This document shows, in pieces, positions 10,251 to 21,728 of a stretch of 64,000 nucleotides of DNA. The notes beneath the pieces were generated by a model, which saw nothing but the letters and a program-made list of their open reading frames with translations, was not told where the DNA came from and made no database searches. Source of the stretch: Dipteris shenzhenensis (taxonomy: Eukaryota; Polypodiophyta; Polypodiopsida; Gleicheniales). The first letter of the stretch is position 1; each line of letters begins with the position of its first letter. A program made the position numbers and the translations under genes. Location: assembly GCA_047967505.1 (NCBI GenBank), contig CM106538.1; one strand, given 5' to 3'.

Positions 10251-11386
10251 TACCTCACGAAGGGGCTTGCCCTCCCACAACCAGAGGCGCCAACCGTCGT
10301 GACCTGAAGGTACTGGTGTTGGGTCGATAGTCCAGCCCTTGCCCAATTGGCCCACTTCTTTGACCGTCTTCCTCTCAACAAGATCTAGGGACCCATCCAT
10401 CTCAAGTCTCCATTCGGATTTGGTTGAAGAAGACCTCCTAGCCCACCTAAATTGCTTGGAGCCAAAGGATCAAAGGTCTCGGTATAGAAACAAGATTCTC
10501 AGGGGCAACCCTGTCCGAGAGAACTGTCCATAGCAGCTCGGGGGAGCTGAGGCGCTATGAAATTCATGCCTCCCAAGACTAAGGGGTGGTGGTGAGTGTA
10601 TCTGAAGGCTTGCCCCATGCAGTTGAGAGATGGCTCTTGCCCGTGCCTCTGTCTCAGCGTGAAGACAACTTGAAGGCTTGAAAGAATTGGTTGGGCCACT
10701 GTCGCGCTGCACCCAGCCAATATGCATCCATTGCCCGAGCATGAGGCCCTCTTGATCCCAAACCTCGAGGTACCATATAAGGGGCTTGCATTGAAACTCC
10801 TCACGGCACCGTGGGCTGGCTTGAATGAGTCCTCTTGATAGGCACTGTTGAACTCTGTGTAGACTCCTCATTGGAGGCGAGTGCCTCTTGGTGAGGGGGG
10901 ACCTCTAAGAAGATCCACAGTTGAGGCTGCTGCCACTGACCTCTTGGTGCGGGGCTGTTCTTGAGAAGCTCTCTTTGAAGCAAGAGCTTCCAAAGATCCG
11001 AGCCTAGGATGATGCCTTCCCTTTGTCTAGGACAGGATCACTGTCTGCGAGGCAACCTTGGCTCTAGTGTTGCCCATGCCATCTTATCCTGCCCACAAGA
11101 AGTTGCGCACCAAGCGCCTGATCTGTCCCATGCAGCATCTATGAAAACACCAGCACAAGGCTATTAACCAGGCTGTGGCCAAAAGGACCAAGTTGGTCAT
11201 AAGGCCTCGCCCTGCTAGGGAGAGTTTGGAGGAGCTCCAATACAAGAGCTTTCGCCACACACTCTCTAGCATAGGGGCAACCTGCTGCTCCGCTGAAATG
11301 TCAATGCCAACCGGGCCTTGCTGTCTGACCTTGTGGGCCCAGTCCGCGATCTCCTGAACCTCCTCTTTTGCTGTGAGGAAGCCCAC
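10246..11386 (-). pseudogene. LINE copy 1, reverse-transcriptase C-terminal part
   Basis: On the minus strand, 11386-11084 encodes a stretch typical of plant L1-type ORF2: VWRKLLYWSSSKLSLAGRG, then WLIALCWCFHRCCMGQI and RRLVRNFLWAG (family: W..LSLAGR..lik.Vl...w......p......i.+..r.FlW.G). Below 11084 the frame is broken, but the run SQTVILS.TKG resembles the conserved W..v..PK..GGLGi region. The active-site FADD part is missing, so the copy is 5'-truncated or deleted. It continues at 2264-2895 beyond the Ty3 element inserted at 10245. A second copy of the family lies at 40420-44300. Confidence 0.75.
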
Positions 11387-11949
11387 TTATTTCATCCAGT
11401 TGATCCTGGCCCTAGATGCCCGCTGCTGATGCTGAAGTGCTAGATGCTGCCACTGGTCCATGGGCTGTTGCTGCCCGGAACTGGAGGAGCTGTTGCATCT
11501 TCTGGTTTGTGATGCCATTTCCACAAACTGATTTGTGAGTTTACAGACTGGCCAAAATGCCTCAAATGTTCTTCCAACCATTCACTCCTGCCCTTTAGTT
11601 TCTAGATGGTAGGCAGCGCTAGATGTGACCTGAGCTCCCATGATAGTGAACAGTTTCTTCCTGGAATTCATAAATTTAGCATCTCTATCAGGTAATAGTA
11701 CTTGTGATAGCGCAAACTTGAGGATGAGCTGCTTAAAAGAGGCGTCAGTAGCAAATTTTTGTTTGGAAACGAAAAAAGTCCTTTCAATCTATAAGCTGGA
11801 TATTCCCAGGAATAGTGAGCCTCGTTTCAATTATATTATAAGTTGGATACTCCAAAGAATAAGGGTCCTGACACGACCCAGCACTCCTGAAACCCCTGAT
11901 CTGCAAAACAACCACACACAACATCAGAACTGAGCAGGCTGCTCACCAC
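11387..11949. other. Unassigned DNA upstream of LINE relic
   Basis: No domain is recognisable. The minus strand up to about 11580 is open and may be further decayed transposon sequence (rich in Gln and Ser codons), but nothing identifies it. 11640-11900 is AT-rich and includes a duplicated word (ATAAGCTGGATATTCC / ATAAGTTGGATACTCC). Confidence 0.35.
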
Positions 11950-12392
11950 CCAACCGTGACATCTACGGGATGTGATCCCGAATCAGAAGATGTCCCCTCC
12001 GAGCCACGAGCTGAGCTACTGGCACGAACTCCCAATCAGATCCCAACCAGCCTGGTGTCCCATACCACCAGGTGGCGCTGTGAAGCCCTGGATCTGCCAC
12101 TGGGCCTTGGGCTACGCTAAGATGCAGGCGCGCGTCCGCGACACAATCCAGGATCAGACCTAGCACCTGGGAACGAGACTCACTCCCAACTGCACACTGA
12201 GAACTGAACCCCCTGGGCCTCTTTTATAGACTCGAGCCCCGGCGCCAAAAATAGCGAAGGCCTATAAATAGTTCGTACCCTTGCCACTCAACTCGAGAAT
12301 CAAGCCTGCCTAGCTCTAAGCCTCCCCAGGCTAACCTGAGCTAGTTCTGTGTACCTAGTACACGTCAGATACCAATCCGTGCACATGACAGG
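11950..12392 (-). repeat. LTR-like promoter block, possible solo LTR
   Basis: On the minus strand the block begins TGTCATGTGCACGG at 12392, has TATTTATAGG then CTATAAAAG at 12221-12229, and continues into a GC-richer leader. Beginning with TGTCA and carrying a central TATA is what a Ty3 LTR looks like. However, the far end is not defined, no second copy is in the window and no target duplication was found. The segment about 11975-12035 also resembles a tRNA-derived sequence on the minus strand (TAGCTCAGCTCGTGG, then CGGGATCACATCCCG), so a SINE or leader origin is possible. Confidence 0.3.
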
Positions 12393-12540
12393 TCCTGCAA
12401 AGTTTGGAAAATATTTTATACCCAATTGTTGTGAGCTTCAGTAATTACATGCTCTTAACTTCATTTTTGTCTTCTTGAAAATCATGATATCTGAGGTGCC
12501 ACTCATAGGATGATATTAAGGACTAGATTTGACAAACTTG

Positions 12541-12808
12541 CTTTGTAATCTCAGCCATAAACTTTTCTTTGTAATCTCAGCCATTATTGTGGCTGAACTA
12601 CCCTTTATTAAGTTACACAGAGAGCACGTGGCTGAGCTACCCTTTATTAAGTGACGAGAGCATGTGGTCTGTTCAACAAAAACACGAATACATTCTTGGA
12701 CATCCATTTATGAGTGCACCTCAATCTGTCAGTGAGGTTTCTTATCATGCAGTGCAGGCCATATGCATGGCAGGTTTCTTATCATGCAGTGCAGGCCATA
12801 TGCATGGC
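12541..12808 (+). repeat. Cluster of three short tandem duplications
   Basis: Three separate duplications follow one another: CTTTGTAATCTCAGCCAT twice from 12541; a roughly 40-bp unit containing GTGGCTGAACTACCCTTTAT twice from about 12591; and a perfect 37-bp unit at 12735-12771 and 12772-12808. Replication slippage at one place would not make three different units, so this is a local hot spot. It lies in the putative intron before the SKIP35 exon. Confidence 0.85.
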
Positions 12809-13512
12809 AAAGTTTAAGCTTGGGAGTAAAGTGTACCTGTTCATTAGTACACATCTTTGCATCGTTAGCAGTCTTTTGGGAAGAGGTTAATGTACTAGTA
12901 CTCCAAGGATGAGAGGCTAAGGGGATGTGGGAATTTTTTGTGTAAGTCATTTGAAAGGGGTTCATTGCAGCTTGCGAAATATAAGTTTACAGAAAAATAT
13001 AATGGAAAGCAGGTCCTTATTATTGTAGTCGATAATACTGGATGTTTGAGCATTCGTTCTCTGTGGAATACCTTTGATTTGTTTGAAGCCTCTGTGTAAT
13101 ACCAATTATGTGTATGCCAACTCTTTTTCGACTGCTGCTACTTCATTGCCTGTTCGAGCTGTTGGTGCCCTCCCTTGCCTGCCTTGTGCTAGCCCTTTGG
13201 AACGGTATATTTTTTTGCAGCCCTCCAGACTCATGCTTGAGCCCTTTGGAAGCTCTACTCCCCCCAATTGATTTTTTCAAGTTATAGTCTGTTCCCAGGC
13301 CTCCAAACTTGAATGCCTACTGTTCTTTTTTATTTCTTGTTGGAAAATTTGTACACGTGTCCCCCCGCCAAATTTTCTGGTTGAAATGGAGAGAACATAA
13401 CTATTGGGAAAAATAAAATAGAATGGCTTTTATTGGAATACCTCTGACAACCTTGGTTAATATGTTGAACTTCTACTGCAGTTTTCTCATATGTGTGTAC
13501 CTTACTGCGCAG
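12809..13512 (+). other. Presumed intron end before SKIP35 exon
   Basis: No exon-like coding was found. The last 20 bases are pyrimidine-rich and end GTGTGTACCTTACTGCGCAG, a good 3' splice site directly before the first SKIP35-homologous codon. An alternative CAG at about 13480 would add residues that do not look like the family. Confidence 0.5.
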
Positions 13513-14316
13513 ATAGCTCAAAGAAATGGGATCGAAGTGGATGTAGATTTGGCATTGGGATTTGCATCTCATTACTGCAAGATTGGTACAATGGAATGCC
13601 TGGTGAATGATGGGAACGCAGTTGCCTTTTTGGGTCCTCTAATGCGGGCTGCAGATCGAGGCTGTATGCAGGTGGTTAAATGGTTTGTCGAGAGAGGCTG
13701 CAGGGATATGGAGCTGTGTCTTGCTCTGACAGCGGCCGCTTCAAGCAGCAGGATTGAAGTGGCTGACTACCTTTTGAAGCATATACCACTCCATGTTCTC
13801 CGTGCCCTAAGCTTGGATATTTTGAAGGCTGCTGGTGAGAGAAGTGCTGGCTCTTTAAATGGAATAGCTTTTCTCCTGCAGTCCGATTTCCTCGGCAGTC
13901 CAGAGGCAACCTATGCAGTTGCTGACAGCATTTCAAGATTGGAGGATGAGACTATCTCTGCAGAGTTGAAATCATTCTTCAAAGAAAAGTGGTCAGATGA
14001 AGCGTTTGTACGGGGGAGAATGGTTGGTGAAGCTCACCACTTAAATATAATGAGAGCTATTAAGAGGGGCTCATCACCTCTTCACCTTCAAGAACTTCCT
14101 CTACAGCTGCAGGTTACCATAGCCTATCTTCCTTTGTATAAAGAATGTGCTGCTCCTTGTGGCCTCTTACTTTCTCAGTGGCTCAGGGGCCAGCTTGTGG
14201 AGGCTGCCTTGAGGCTTGATGGAGGTAAGGATTACTCAGCAAAAGAGATCACAGAACTGGACAAAGGTAAGCTCCTTGCAATATTGGAATCAAGGTTACC
14301 ATCCTTCGTTGTATGA
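13513..14316 (+). CDS. SKIP35: SKIP35-like ankyrin protein, last exon (partial CDS)
   Basis: The frame runs from a CAG splice acceptor to a TGA and encodes 267 residues of the C-terminal half of a protein like Arabidopsis SKP1-interacting partner 35, an ankyrin-repeat protein described as binding the SKP1 part of SCF ubiquitin ligases. Matching blocks, in order, are IAQRNGIEVDVDLALGFASH, RGCMQVVKWFVERGCRDMEL, LSLDILKAAGERS, LLQSDFLGSPEATYAVADSI, IAYLPLYKECA and LLSQWLRGQLVEAA. The first third has ankyrin-like helices (ADRGCMQVVKWFVERG). There is no stop or frameshift, which is striking beside so much decayed DNA and suggests selection. Open reading continues upstream to an ATG at 13423, but those codons look like intron. 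The N-terminal half is not in the window as far as I can see. Confidence 0.85.
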   Translation: MAQRNGIEVDVDLALGFASHYCKIGTMECLVNDGNAVAFLGPLMRAADRGCMQVVKWFVERGCRDMELCLALTAAASSSRIEVADYLLKHIPLHVLRALSLDILKAAGERSAGSLNGIAFLLQSDFLGSPEATYAVADSISRLEDETISAELKSFFKEKWSDEAFVRGRMVGEAHHLNIMRAIKRGSSPLHLQELPLQLQVTIAYLPLYKECAAPCGLLLSQWLRGQLVEAALRLDGGKDYSAKEITELDKGKLLAILESRLPSFVV

Positions 14317-16589
14317 GATCCCTGTAGCACTGCTTGCTTTCATTTATGTCTGTCCGACTCTGCCGGCACATTGTGGGAAGTCCTACGTGCGTGCATTTTT
14401 GGCAGATTTGGCATTGCTTTTGTACCTTTCCATATAAGCTATTCAGGCCCCATCTAGCCCAAGACTATGATAAATCTTAAGCCTTTAATGTTAATGGAAA
14501 TTCTGAATTTGCACTACTAGTACATAGACTTGCTGTTATGCGCACACTGCAAAGTTCAAATATTGCTTGTCAATCTTACGATCTCTGCATCCATGTTTAT
14601 ACTGTTGAAAAAGTATTGAAAATTTTGAGCGGACTCATCTCCTATCTGAGGAGGCAAGTGTATTCTTTTTAGGGAGGGAAACTCAAAGACACATATGTAT
14701 TGTGTATATGGACTCAGATGTATGCAGCTTTGTTGGTGGTGTGACATATATTGTGGTCTAGGTCACTTCATGTGCAGGTTGTCTTTGATGTTACAAGCAG
14801 ATTGAAAAGTGTTCTTCCATTAGGTTTGGGCCTTGTGAATGCCTTTAGTGTGATAGGAGGACGATTGTTAAAGAGGGGTGTCATTGAATACGCGTCAGCA
14901 GTGAGTCCGTAGGGAGTAATTTGGAGCAGAATACCTTGTAAATCAACAAGATGGAAGGAATTAAGTCAGGCTTAGAACAGTAGTTTTTGATTCTTTCTAT
15001 CGACAGCTGTACGTTGGGGATTTCGTGAGGTTTTTTGTTGCTGCTTCCTTAAAGGATGGCTCTCATATGCATTGATCCTAGTGCCACGGGGCAACCAAGC
15101 TTTGCAAACTCATCATGTTTGAGTCAACGAGAGATTGAAAGAACACATAAATTGTTTTCCATGTGTCTTGAAAAGCTCCTCCAAGATGAAGGAAATGCAC
15201 ACCAAAAGGGTCTAGGTCCTAAGACATAAGTTGCTTAGAAAAATGTGTGAAATTGAGGGTGGGTTTTTTTTCAGGTTTAGAGTTAAATTTTGCAGTGTTA
15301 CTTCTGTTATTTGTGGGGCATGAACATGCTCAAGAAGAAAGAAAAGATTGACAGTGCGATAAACACATTCACAAGATTGCAGGTGTTGCAAATTTTGATT
15401 GCTTCTATGGAGAGTGCTCAACATGGAACTATCTTTAGGATGTGCTAATTATGTGTACTAATTTGTGCTAGTTATGTGTACTAATTTTAATTATTGACAA
15501 TTTTATGTCATGTAGATTCATTCACGTGGCAAGATGAGGCCATCAACCAAGTGAGGCTATTGTACGGATTTTGTGTTGGATCTTGGACTACATGTCACCC
15601 TGAAGTATTGCACAAATACTGCCTTTTTATATACTTAACTTTATCTTGTGAAGAGTGTTTTGAGTTAATATGTGCTTTCACTTCATCCATTTGCACTTTT
15701 TGACATTAAAAAACTAAGAGAGTAAAATTAGCTCCACCATAAATATATTCAAGTCGGAAATATTTGGCAAACTTGGAGATGTGAGGAACTAGGTACAGAA
15801 TTTAGGAATGCCATGAAATAGAATAAAGAACTCATAAAGAAGTAAAAACACTTTTGCAAATAATATGCTATAAAATATCAATGAAATAACAAATATATCA
15901 TGAATGTAGAATGACGAAAGCATTTTGGCTCATTGTCCATCCAAATTTGAGCTTTGTGCAGTTGTGCACTTAGTTATTTTTTAGGAAAGAAAACATTTGT
16001 AGAAATAGCTTCACAAGAGAACAACAAGAGATCATTTATTATAATAAAGTTGTTTTCCTTTGGGAGAATTTTTAATTTGTATATTTTTTTATTTTGGGGT
16101 TAAAAAAAAAACCTTCTAAATTGTGCTTTGCAAATTGATATATTGAGAATGCAGATTGCACTATGTGTATTATAGGTAGTTTGAATACAAAGATTGGTAG
16201 AAATGACCATAAATTGTCAAATAGGGCTCTTAACAAGGGCTATGTATATAACCTTGTAAGCCATGTTTTTAGAACAGAGAGTACCTTTCCTCTCCCCCCC
16301 TTCAGTGCTTCTCTTAACATGGCTTAGCTCTTCTCCACTCGACACCTCCCTAGTAGAGGTGGTATTGTAGTCCTACTAGGTGGGAGTTCCCATTTGTTGA
16401 TTTTCAGCTTATGCCGTAGTTGTAGATCTTGTTTTTCTAAAGACAATGGTCTTTGTAGCTCAACATAATAAAAATTGAGGGAGAAAATGGGGTCTCAAAA
16501 GGGCCTTGAATTAGTGTATCCTAATTTTAAGGGATTAGAGAGGGATTTGAGGTGTTCCAACGAGAGTGCTTTGTGTGGGGCAATAGTAT
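14317..16589 (+). other. SKIP35 3' flank and AT-rich DNA, no gene seen
   Basis: The first 150 bases or so are probably the 3' untranslated region; no canonical AATAAA occurs there, which is common in plants. Beyond it are no recognisable genes. A short duplication, GTGCTAATTATGTGTACTAATT and a near copy, sits at about 15440-15487. The rest is AT-rich and unremarkable. Confidence 0.4.
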
Positions 16590-17135
16590 GTTGAGGTGGA
16601 GGGATGGCAGGCACGCAGAGAACCCCTATAGGCTATTTCTCTTACATTGGGAACCACCCAAACCATCGTCCCCCCCTTAATCCATGCTTGACTCTCCTCC
16701 CATGTGCACCGACCCCAGAGCAACCCCAAATCTCATCAAGGCTTTGTGGGCCCTTTTGGGCGAATTTCTCTTCACCTCTTTCTTTGATCCTCTCCTCTGG
16801 TCCAACTGTCCTCTCCCTCAGGTGTGGGCCGTTTTGGATTTTGTCCTCTGGCCTACTATAGGTCTGCTACCTCTTTCTTTTCTCCTCTAGTCCAACTGTT
16901 CTCTCCCTCCATTTTTCAAAATTTGGCTTGCAATACCTCCTATAGCTGGTCTACTACCTCGTGCTCTTCCCCCACTTTCTTTGCCTCCTCTTGCTCTACC
17001 TCTACCTTCTTTTTCCTCTCTTGTCCTATGTCCTCTTGCCATACCCTCTCCTATGACACCTCTTTCCCATGATGGAATGGAGGGAAAGAAGTGGAATGGA
17101 ATGAGGGAAAAAAGAGGAATGGAAGGCTCTGTAGT
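16590..17135 (+). repeat. Pyrimidine-rich low-complexity stretch
   Basis: The + strand is dominated by CTC/TCT words (for example CTCTCCTCTGGTCCAACTG at about 16790 and a near copy at about 16881), then flips to purine-rich GGAATGGAGGGAAAGAAG words at about 17071-17130. The open frames across it are composition artefacts. No gene is called. Confidence 0.6.
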
Positions 17136-18719
17136 TTCTCTTTCTATATTATAGCTTTTCTCTTCCTCGAAGATGAACCCTATCCACCCACCTTGTATTG
17201 GAGGTCCATTCTTGCTATGGTGATCACTTTTTTCTCATCCTTAATATAAGCTCTTCATTACCCTATAGGCATGGTGAGGAACAAAGTGGCAGAAGCAAGC
17301 AATATTATGAGCTCTTGTGTGTTCTAGAATACCAAACATTCATTGGATGGGTGGATGACTTGGACTTATAGTTTGAATCACCAGATGGTCTTGAAAGGGT
17401 TTGCTAAGGGTCCACATAAACTTTCCAAGAGCAAGAGGGGTGATGTTTTGCATAACTTAAAGGGCCACATCTTGAAGTTCGAGTTTGGAGAGGACGAATG
17501 GCTTACCAAGTTACAACATGTGTACAAGGCAAGGACATGTGCCTTTTTCCTAGGATACCATCACATTTAAGTCATTCTTTCTATGTATCTTCCTTGTCTA
17601 CCTTCTTGTGACTGTTAAGAGTCTATTTGAAAATTTATGTTGATTTTGGAAGAAAATTTATTCATGGCAAAAATATGAGATTCAAACTTTGAGGAGTGGG
17701 AACTAGTGGAATCTTTGATAGGTAAGTTCACTGCTATTCATGAGGATTTTGATATTACTGACAATGGACTCTCTCTAGGTGATGTGTTGGAATACCTTTT
17801 AGTCATGGAGAATCATTCAACTTTATCTGAAATGGTGAAAAGGTAGGCAAGCGTCTAGAGAATTGCATGAACAATGCCAATTTCATCCCTCATGCAACAT
17901 TAAACAATGTGTTTGACTAGTGCAGGCTTTGCATAAATTCTAGGTTGTGCATTTGGGCTTTGCATAGCTTTGCTTCATGATTGGAGGACATAAAAAATAG
18001 TAGTGCAATTTATTTTGATGGTTTTACTTGGTTTCATGTATAAAGTTTTCAAATAATATGTCGCATTTGTTTTAGAGTTTATATTTATAGGTTTTGGTCT
18101 TTTAATCTAATGTGTTTGCTAGGTCTTCTAATGTAATTATTATTGAATTGTTGTGGGAGACATTTGAGGTTGATGAGTTATCTCCTTAGCAGGCCAACAT
18201 TCATAGCACATTTGGTTGAAATCACTCATTGGTGTGCTATATTAGTCGAGCAAGAGGGCACATTGTGGTCTTCTACATCAAATTTTCATAAGGTCCTACT
18301 TAACTATTGAAGTGCATCAAAATATTGACAAGATCCATGTGATCCATCACATGGCTTCCCTTAATGCATTTGTGTCTCAATTGGCAATGATGGAATAAAG
18401 TCTATGCTTAGCTGCCAAAGAGGAGAGCCTTAGGTTCTAGTTGTCAAAATGGTCAAATTCGGGTCATTGAGTAAATAGATTTCTTGTCATTGAAAATGAA
18501 TGGGTATTATATTCCTTTTACCACTATACCCTGTGCTCCAAAGAAAGGCAAAAAAGTGACCGTTATGGAGAAAGATCTCTTGCAATGTGGCTTTATCAAG
18601 CATAAGATGATATGTCTTGGCAAATTGCCTAATGAGTATGTGATCAATGACAAGAGATTGGAGCTAATAGAAACATCTTTGATCTTAGCAAATGGTCAAA
18701 TTTGTGCCATGGCAGGTTT
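17136..18719. other. AT-rich DNA, no gene recognised
   Basis: One 75-codon frame at 17343-17570 (+) and another at 18484-18777 (+) are open, but neither shows a known motif or splice context. The second runs into the repeat cluster described next, so part of it is repeat. Confidence 0.35.
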
Positions 18720-18721
18720 AG

Positions 18722-19760
18722 GTATTTTTGGATACTCCATGCCATCCCGATCAACTTTGCCTTTTGTGCCATGTTGAAATTCCTTCTAGATTTGCTAGAA
18801 ATGGTCATTGGAATAGCCAAAATTGTCAAATTCCTTCATCTACCCCTTTAAAGTCTATATTTCTTTATAGAAAATCATGGGATACGTTAATATTTTACAA
18901 GGTACCTTGATGTAGGGGAATCTCAAAACTTAAAATTAAATATTACAATGACATAGCCAACCTATAGGCTACCTCAAAGGGCAAGATAAACATAGAAATT
19001 GACAATTTTTACAAGGAGATGTAGCGGAAGGCCAAACCATAAAATTCATCAATTTTTTCAAGGTGATGTAAAAAATCACATTGAAATAGCCAACCTGCAA
19101 GGTGTCTCCAAAGGTAACATAAACAAAGAAAATGACATTTTGACAAGGTGATGAATTGGGGGATCAAAATGTTTTGGATTAAGTAAAAAATTCCATTGAC
19201 ATAGCCAACCTACAAGGTGCCTCCAAGGGCAATAAATGTGGAAAATATATTGTCAAAGGGGTCTTAGCAGAGTTGCTTTGCAAGGCACACAAGTTGGCAT
19301 CTTGGCCAACCGTCATTTGCTAAATCACTTTCTAAATATTTTCTTTTCTATCTTTGTCTATGTTGAAGCTGATGCATCCCATGACTTTCTATGAAGAAAT
19401 ATAGATTTAAAGGGGTAGATGAAGGAATTTGATAATTGTGGCCATTCTAATGACCATTTCTCACAAATCTAGAAGGAATTTCAACATGGCACAGAAGGCA
19501 AACTTGATTGGGATGGCATGGAGTTGCCAAAACCACCTAAACCCACGACGTCACAAATTTGACCATTTAGGCATGGCTACCCTTTAAAATCTATATTTCT
19601 TCATAGAGAACTTTACAAGGTGATGTAGGGGAAGCTGAAATTTTAAATAAAAAATTCACTTTGCGGAGGGTTTTGTTATTTTTTAATAGTTCCTGCTGTC
19701 CTAATCAACTTTGCCCTCTACATTTGTCAGACATGGTCATTGGAACAACCACACTTGGTA
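18722..19760. repeat. Foldback element with internal minisatellite
   Basis: A segment of about 155 bp at 18727-18882 is repeated in inverted orientation at 19376-19535 with roughly 85-90% identity by eye (shared core AAGGGGTAGATGAAGGAATT in the right arm). Two partial direct copies follow (about 19570-19640 and 19698-19745). Between the arms, three units starting ATAGCCAACCT at about 18952, 19086 and 19200 form a degenerate tandem array with periods near 134 and 114 bp. No transposase is encoded. The form is that of a foldback or MITE-like non-autonomous element. Confidence 0.7.
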
Positions 19761-20561
19761 GACAACATTTTGTTGACTTGTCATTTACATCAAAATTCTC
19801 CGAGCTACATTTAAAATAGGAGATTAAATATCGACAATAGTTAATTTCATGGAATGTGATATAACGTTTTGTGTGTAATATGATATAACAATAGATGCAT
19901 TATCGACAACAAAAAATAATTTATCCATAACATTTGCACTAGGTTTACATACAAAAGGTTCACCATTTAACCATCGATAAATGAGAAAATATAGCCATAG
20001 ATAGAAGAACATTATAAAGAATAGCTGTTAGTATTTCAAATTGTATTACAAAGAGGCTTCATAGACTATCTCTCTTCTTTTTGAACTCTAATACATCAAG
20101 AACATGGGTCTTTGAATCCTCGAGTAAGTCTTGAGAACACCAGTTAGGCTATGCTATAGTGACTACTACTTTTTTTGGGTAGGTACGATAGCTATTTTTA
20201 TGTGCATGCTCTTTACCCACACCTCCACTGGCCTATCTACCATTATTAGTCCCACCATCAAAAATCACTTCCTACCTTCATGCAAATAAAATTCCAGTCC
20301 TGGCATGCAAACATGACTAACATGTACAATAGTATTAATTCTACCTAGCTCCTACCACTAGCAGATCAAAATCAAGGTCCTCAAAATATCCCTATCATTT
20401 TTGCCCATCCCTTAGCTACAGACATTCATGTCCTACAGTCTCCTTTTGCTTTGCCTTGTTATTCTCTTGGATCAAAAGGAAATAAACCCTTGCTTCTGTA
20501 CTAATCACATTGATTCAAGCCACCGAGACTTTGCAAGCTGCATAAACTCCCTATTAAGAGT
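19761..20561. other. AT-rich DNA, no gene recognised
   Basis: No coding, RNA or repeat structure was recognised. It precedes the gag relic beginning at 20562. Confidence 0.35.
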
Positions 20562-21434
20562 GAGAGATTTGTTGTTGGGCTTATGCCGGATCTTAGGTTG
20601 AAGGTGGCATTGAAGAATCCTCATCATTTTGATGAAGCTATTGAGATTGCATGTGCCAAGCAGTGGAAAATGCATCAGTGGGTTTGATCAATGTGTCCAT
20701 TTTACAAGGAAATTGGTCTTATGCATCGAAGCTTGTAAAGCCTTCTTTGGATGTGTCTATGTTGCCTTATATGCAAAGCACTAGATTTCTTTCTGGTGTA
20801 TCACTTCCACAGGTTGGTAATGTTAACAATGCAATTGGATATGATGTAAGGAAATTAGAGGAGTCTAATAATGTGATCAGATGTAACAAAGAGATTTTGT
20901 CATCACCAATGATAGGTGATGCCGAGTCATTTATAGAAGGTGGTGAAGGAGTGCCTGATGACATTTCAGGCCCTTAGATCACAGATGAGGAATCACATTT
21001 AGTAGAGCCCAATGAAGTGGAGCTAGAGATGCTTGAAAAGGGTGTTAAAGAAGATGCAAAGAGCTCTTATGTGTATAGAACTCAACTAGAAGAGGATCCA
21101 AGTGCATCATGTTGTGTTCTTGTTGATGATGTTGACCCTTCCCTACCATATGCTACTTGTGTTGCATCCAATGCTTGTAGAGTGTGCACAGAAGCGTGAA
21201 GATATGTCAAGGTCAATGACTAATGAAGAGTCAATATACCTTGAGGAACCTCTTGAAGAAGAACCAAGCATGTGTGCTGAAAATGAGGTAGATGCTTATG
21301 AGAAGAAGAATATGAGTTATATTTCCAACCAGAAAGAAGATTTCTCAAACGTGACAGATGCTCACCATGATGGAGAGGTAGATGCTTGGGATGCATTTAT
21401 GCAATTAGCACATGAGGTCATGGATGATTTATGA
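20562..21434 (+). pseudogene. Ty3-type gag relic with acidic tail
   Basis: 20562-20690 reads ERFVVGLMPDLRLKVALKNP then HHFDEAIEIACAKQWKM, the conserved end of plant Ty3 gag (F..GL.p.l+..V....P.t.eeA...A...E). A TGA follows. After frameshifts the plus strand stays mostly open to 21434 and encodes an acidic, Glu-rich segment (YLEEPLEEEPSM, DEVMDDL-like end) that could be the gag-protease linker of the same element. No protease, LTR or PBS was found, so it is an orphan fragment. Confidence 0.5.
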
Positions 21435-21728
21435 GAAGGAATTCCTACAGATGTTGGAGGCCAACAAGGGAGCGGACATAAACTATATCAACCTTATATT
21501 GATGAAGAGGTAGCACCAATGAAAATGAGGTGTGACAATGAGGATGATAATGAAGAGCAAGGGAATCGTGAGGCATTCTCACTCTTAATGTTGATGTGTT
21601 TGACAAAGAGCTTATTGTAGTAATTCCAATGCAGAGCAGAGGGTGGAATTTTCTAATGAAGGAATCTTGGATGACCAGTTAAAGGTAGCACGTGACAGTT
21701 TGCCACATGAATCATTGCATGATGAATC
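21435..21728. other. Unassigned continuation of gag relic region
   Basis: Purine-rich + strand with GATGAAGAG-like words; possibly more of the acidic linker in a broken frame. No motif is visible. Confidence 0.3.

Noticed and set aside
11963-12166. Overlapping 60-codon frames on both strands in the LTR-like block
   Set aside because: Open by chance in GC-richer DNA; palindromic and tRNA-like words explain the sequence better.
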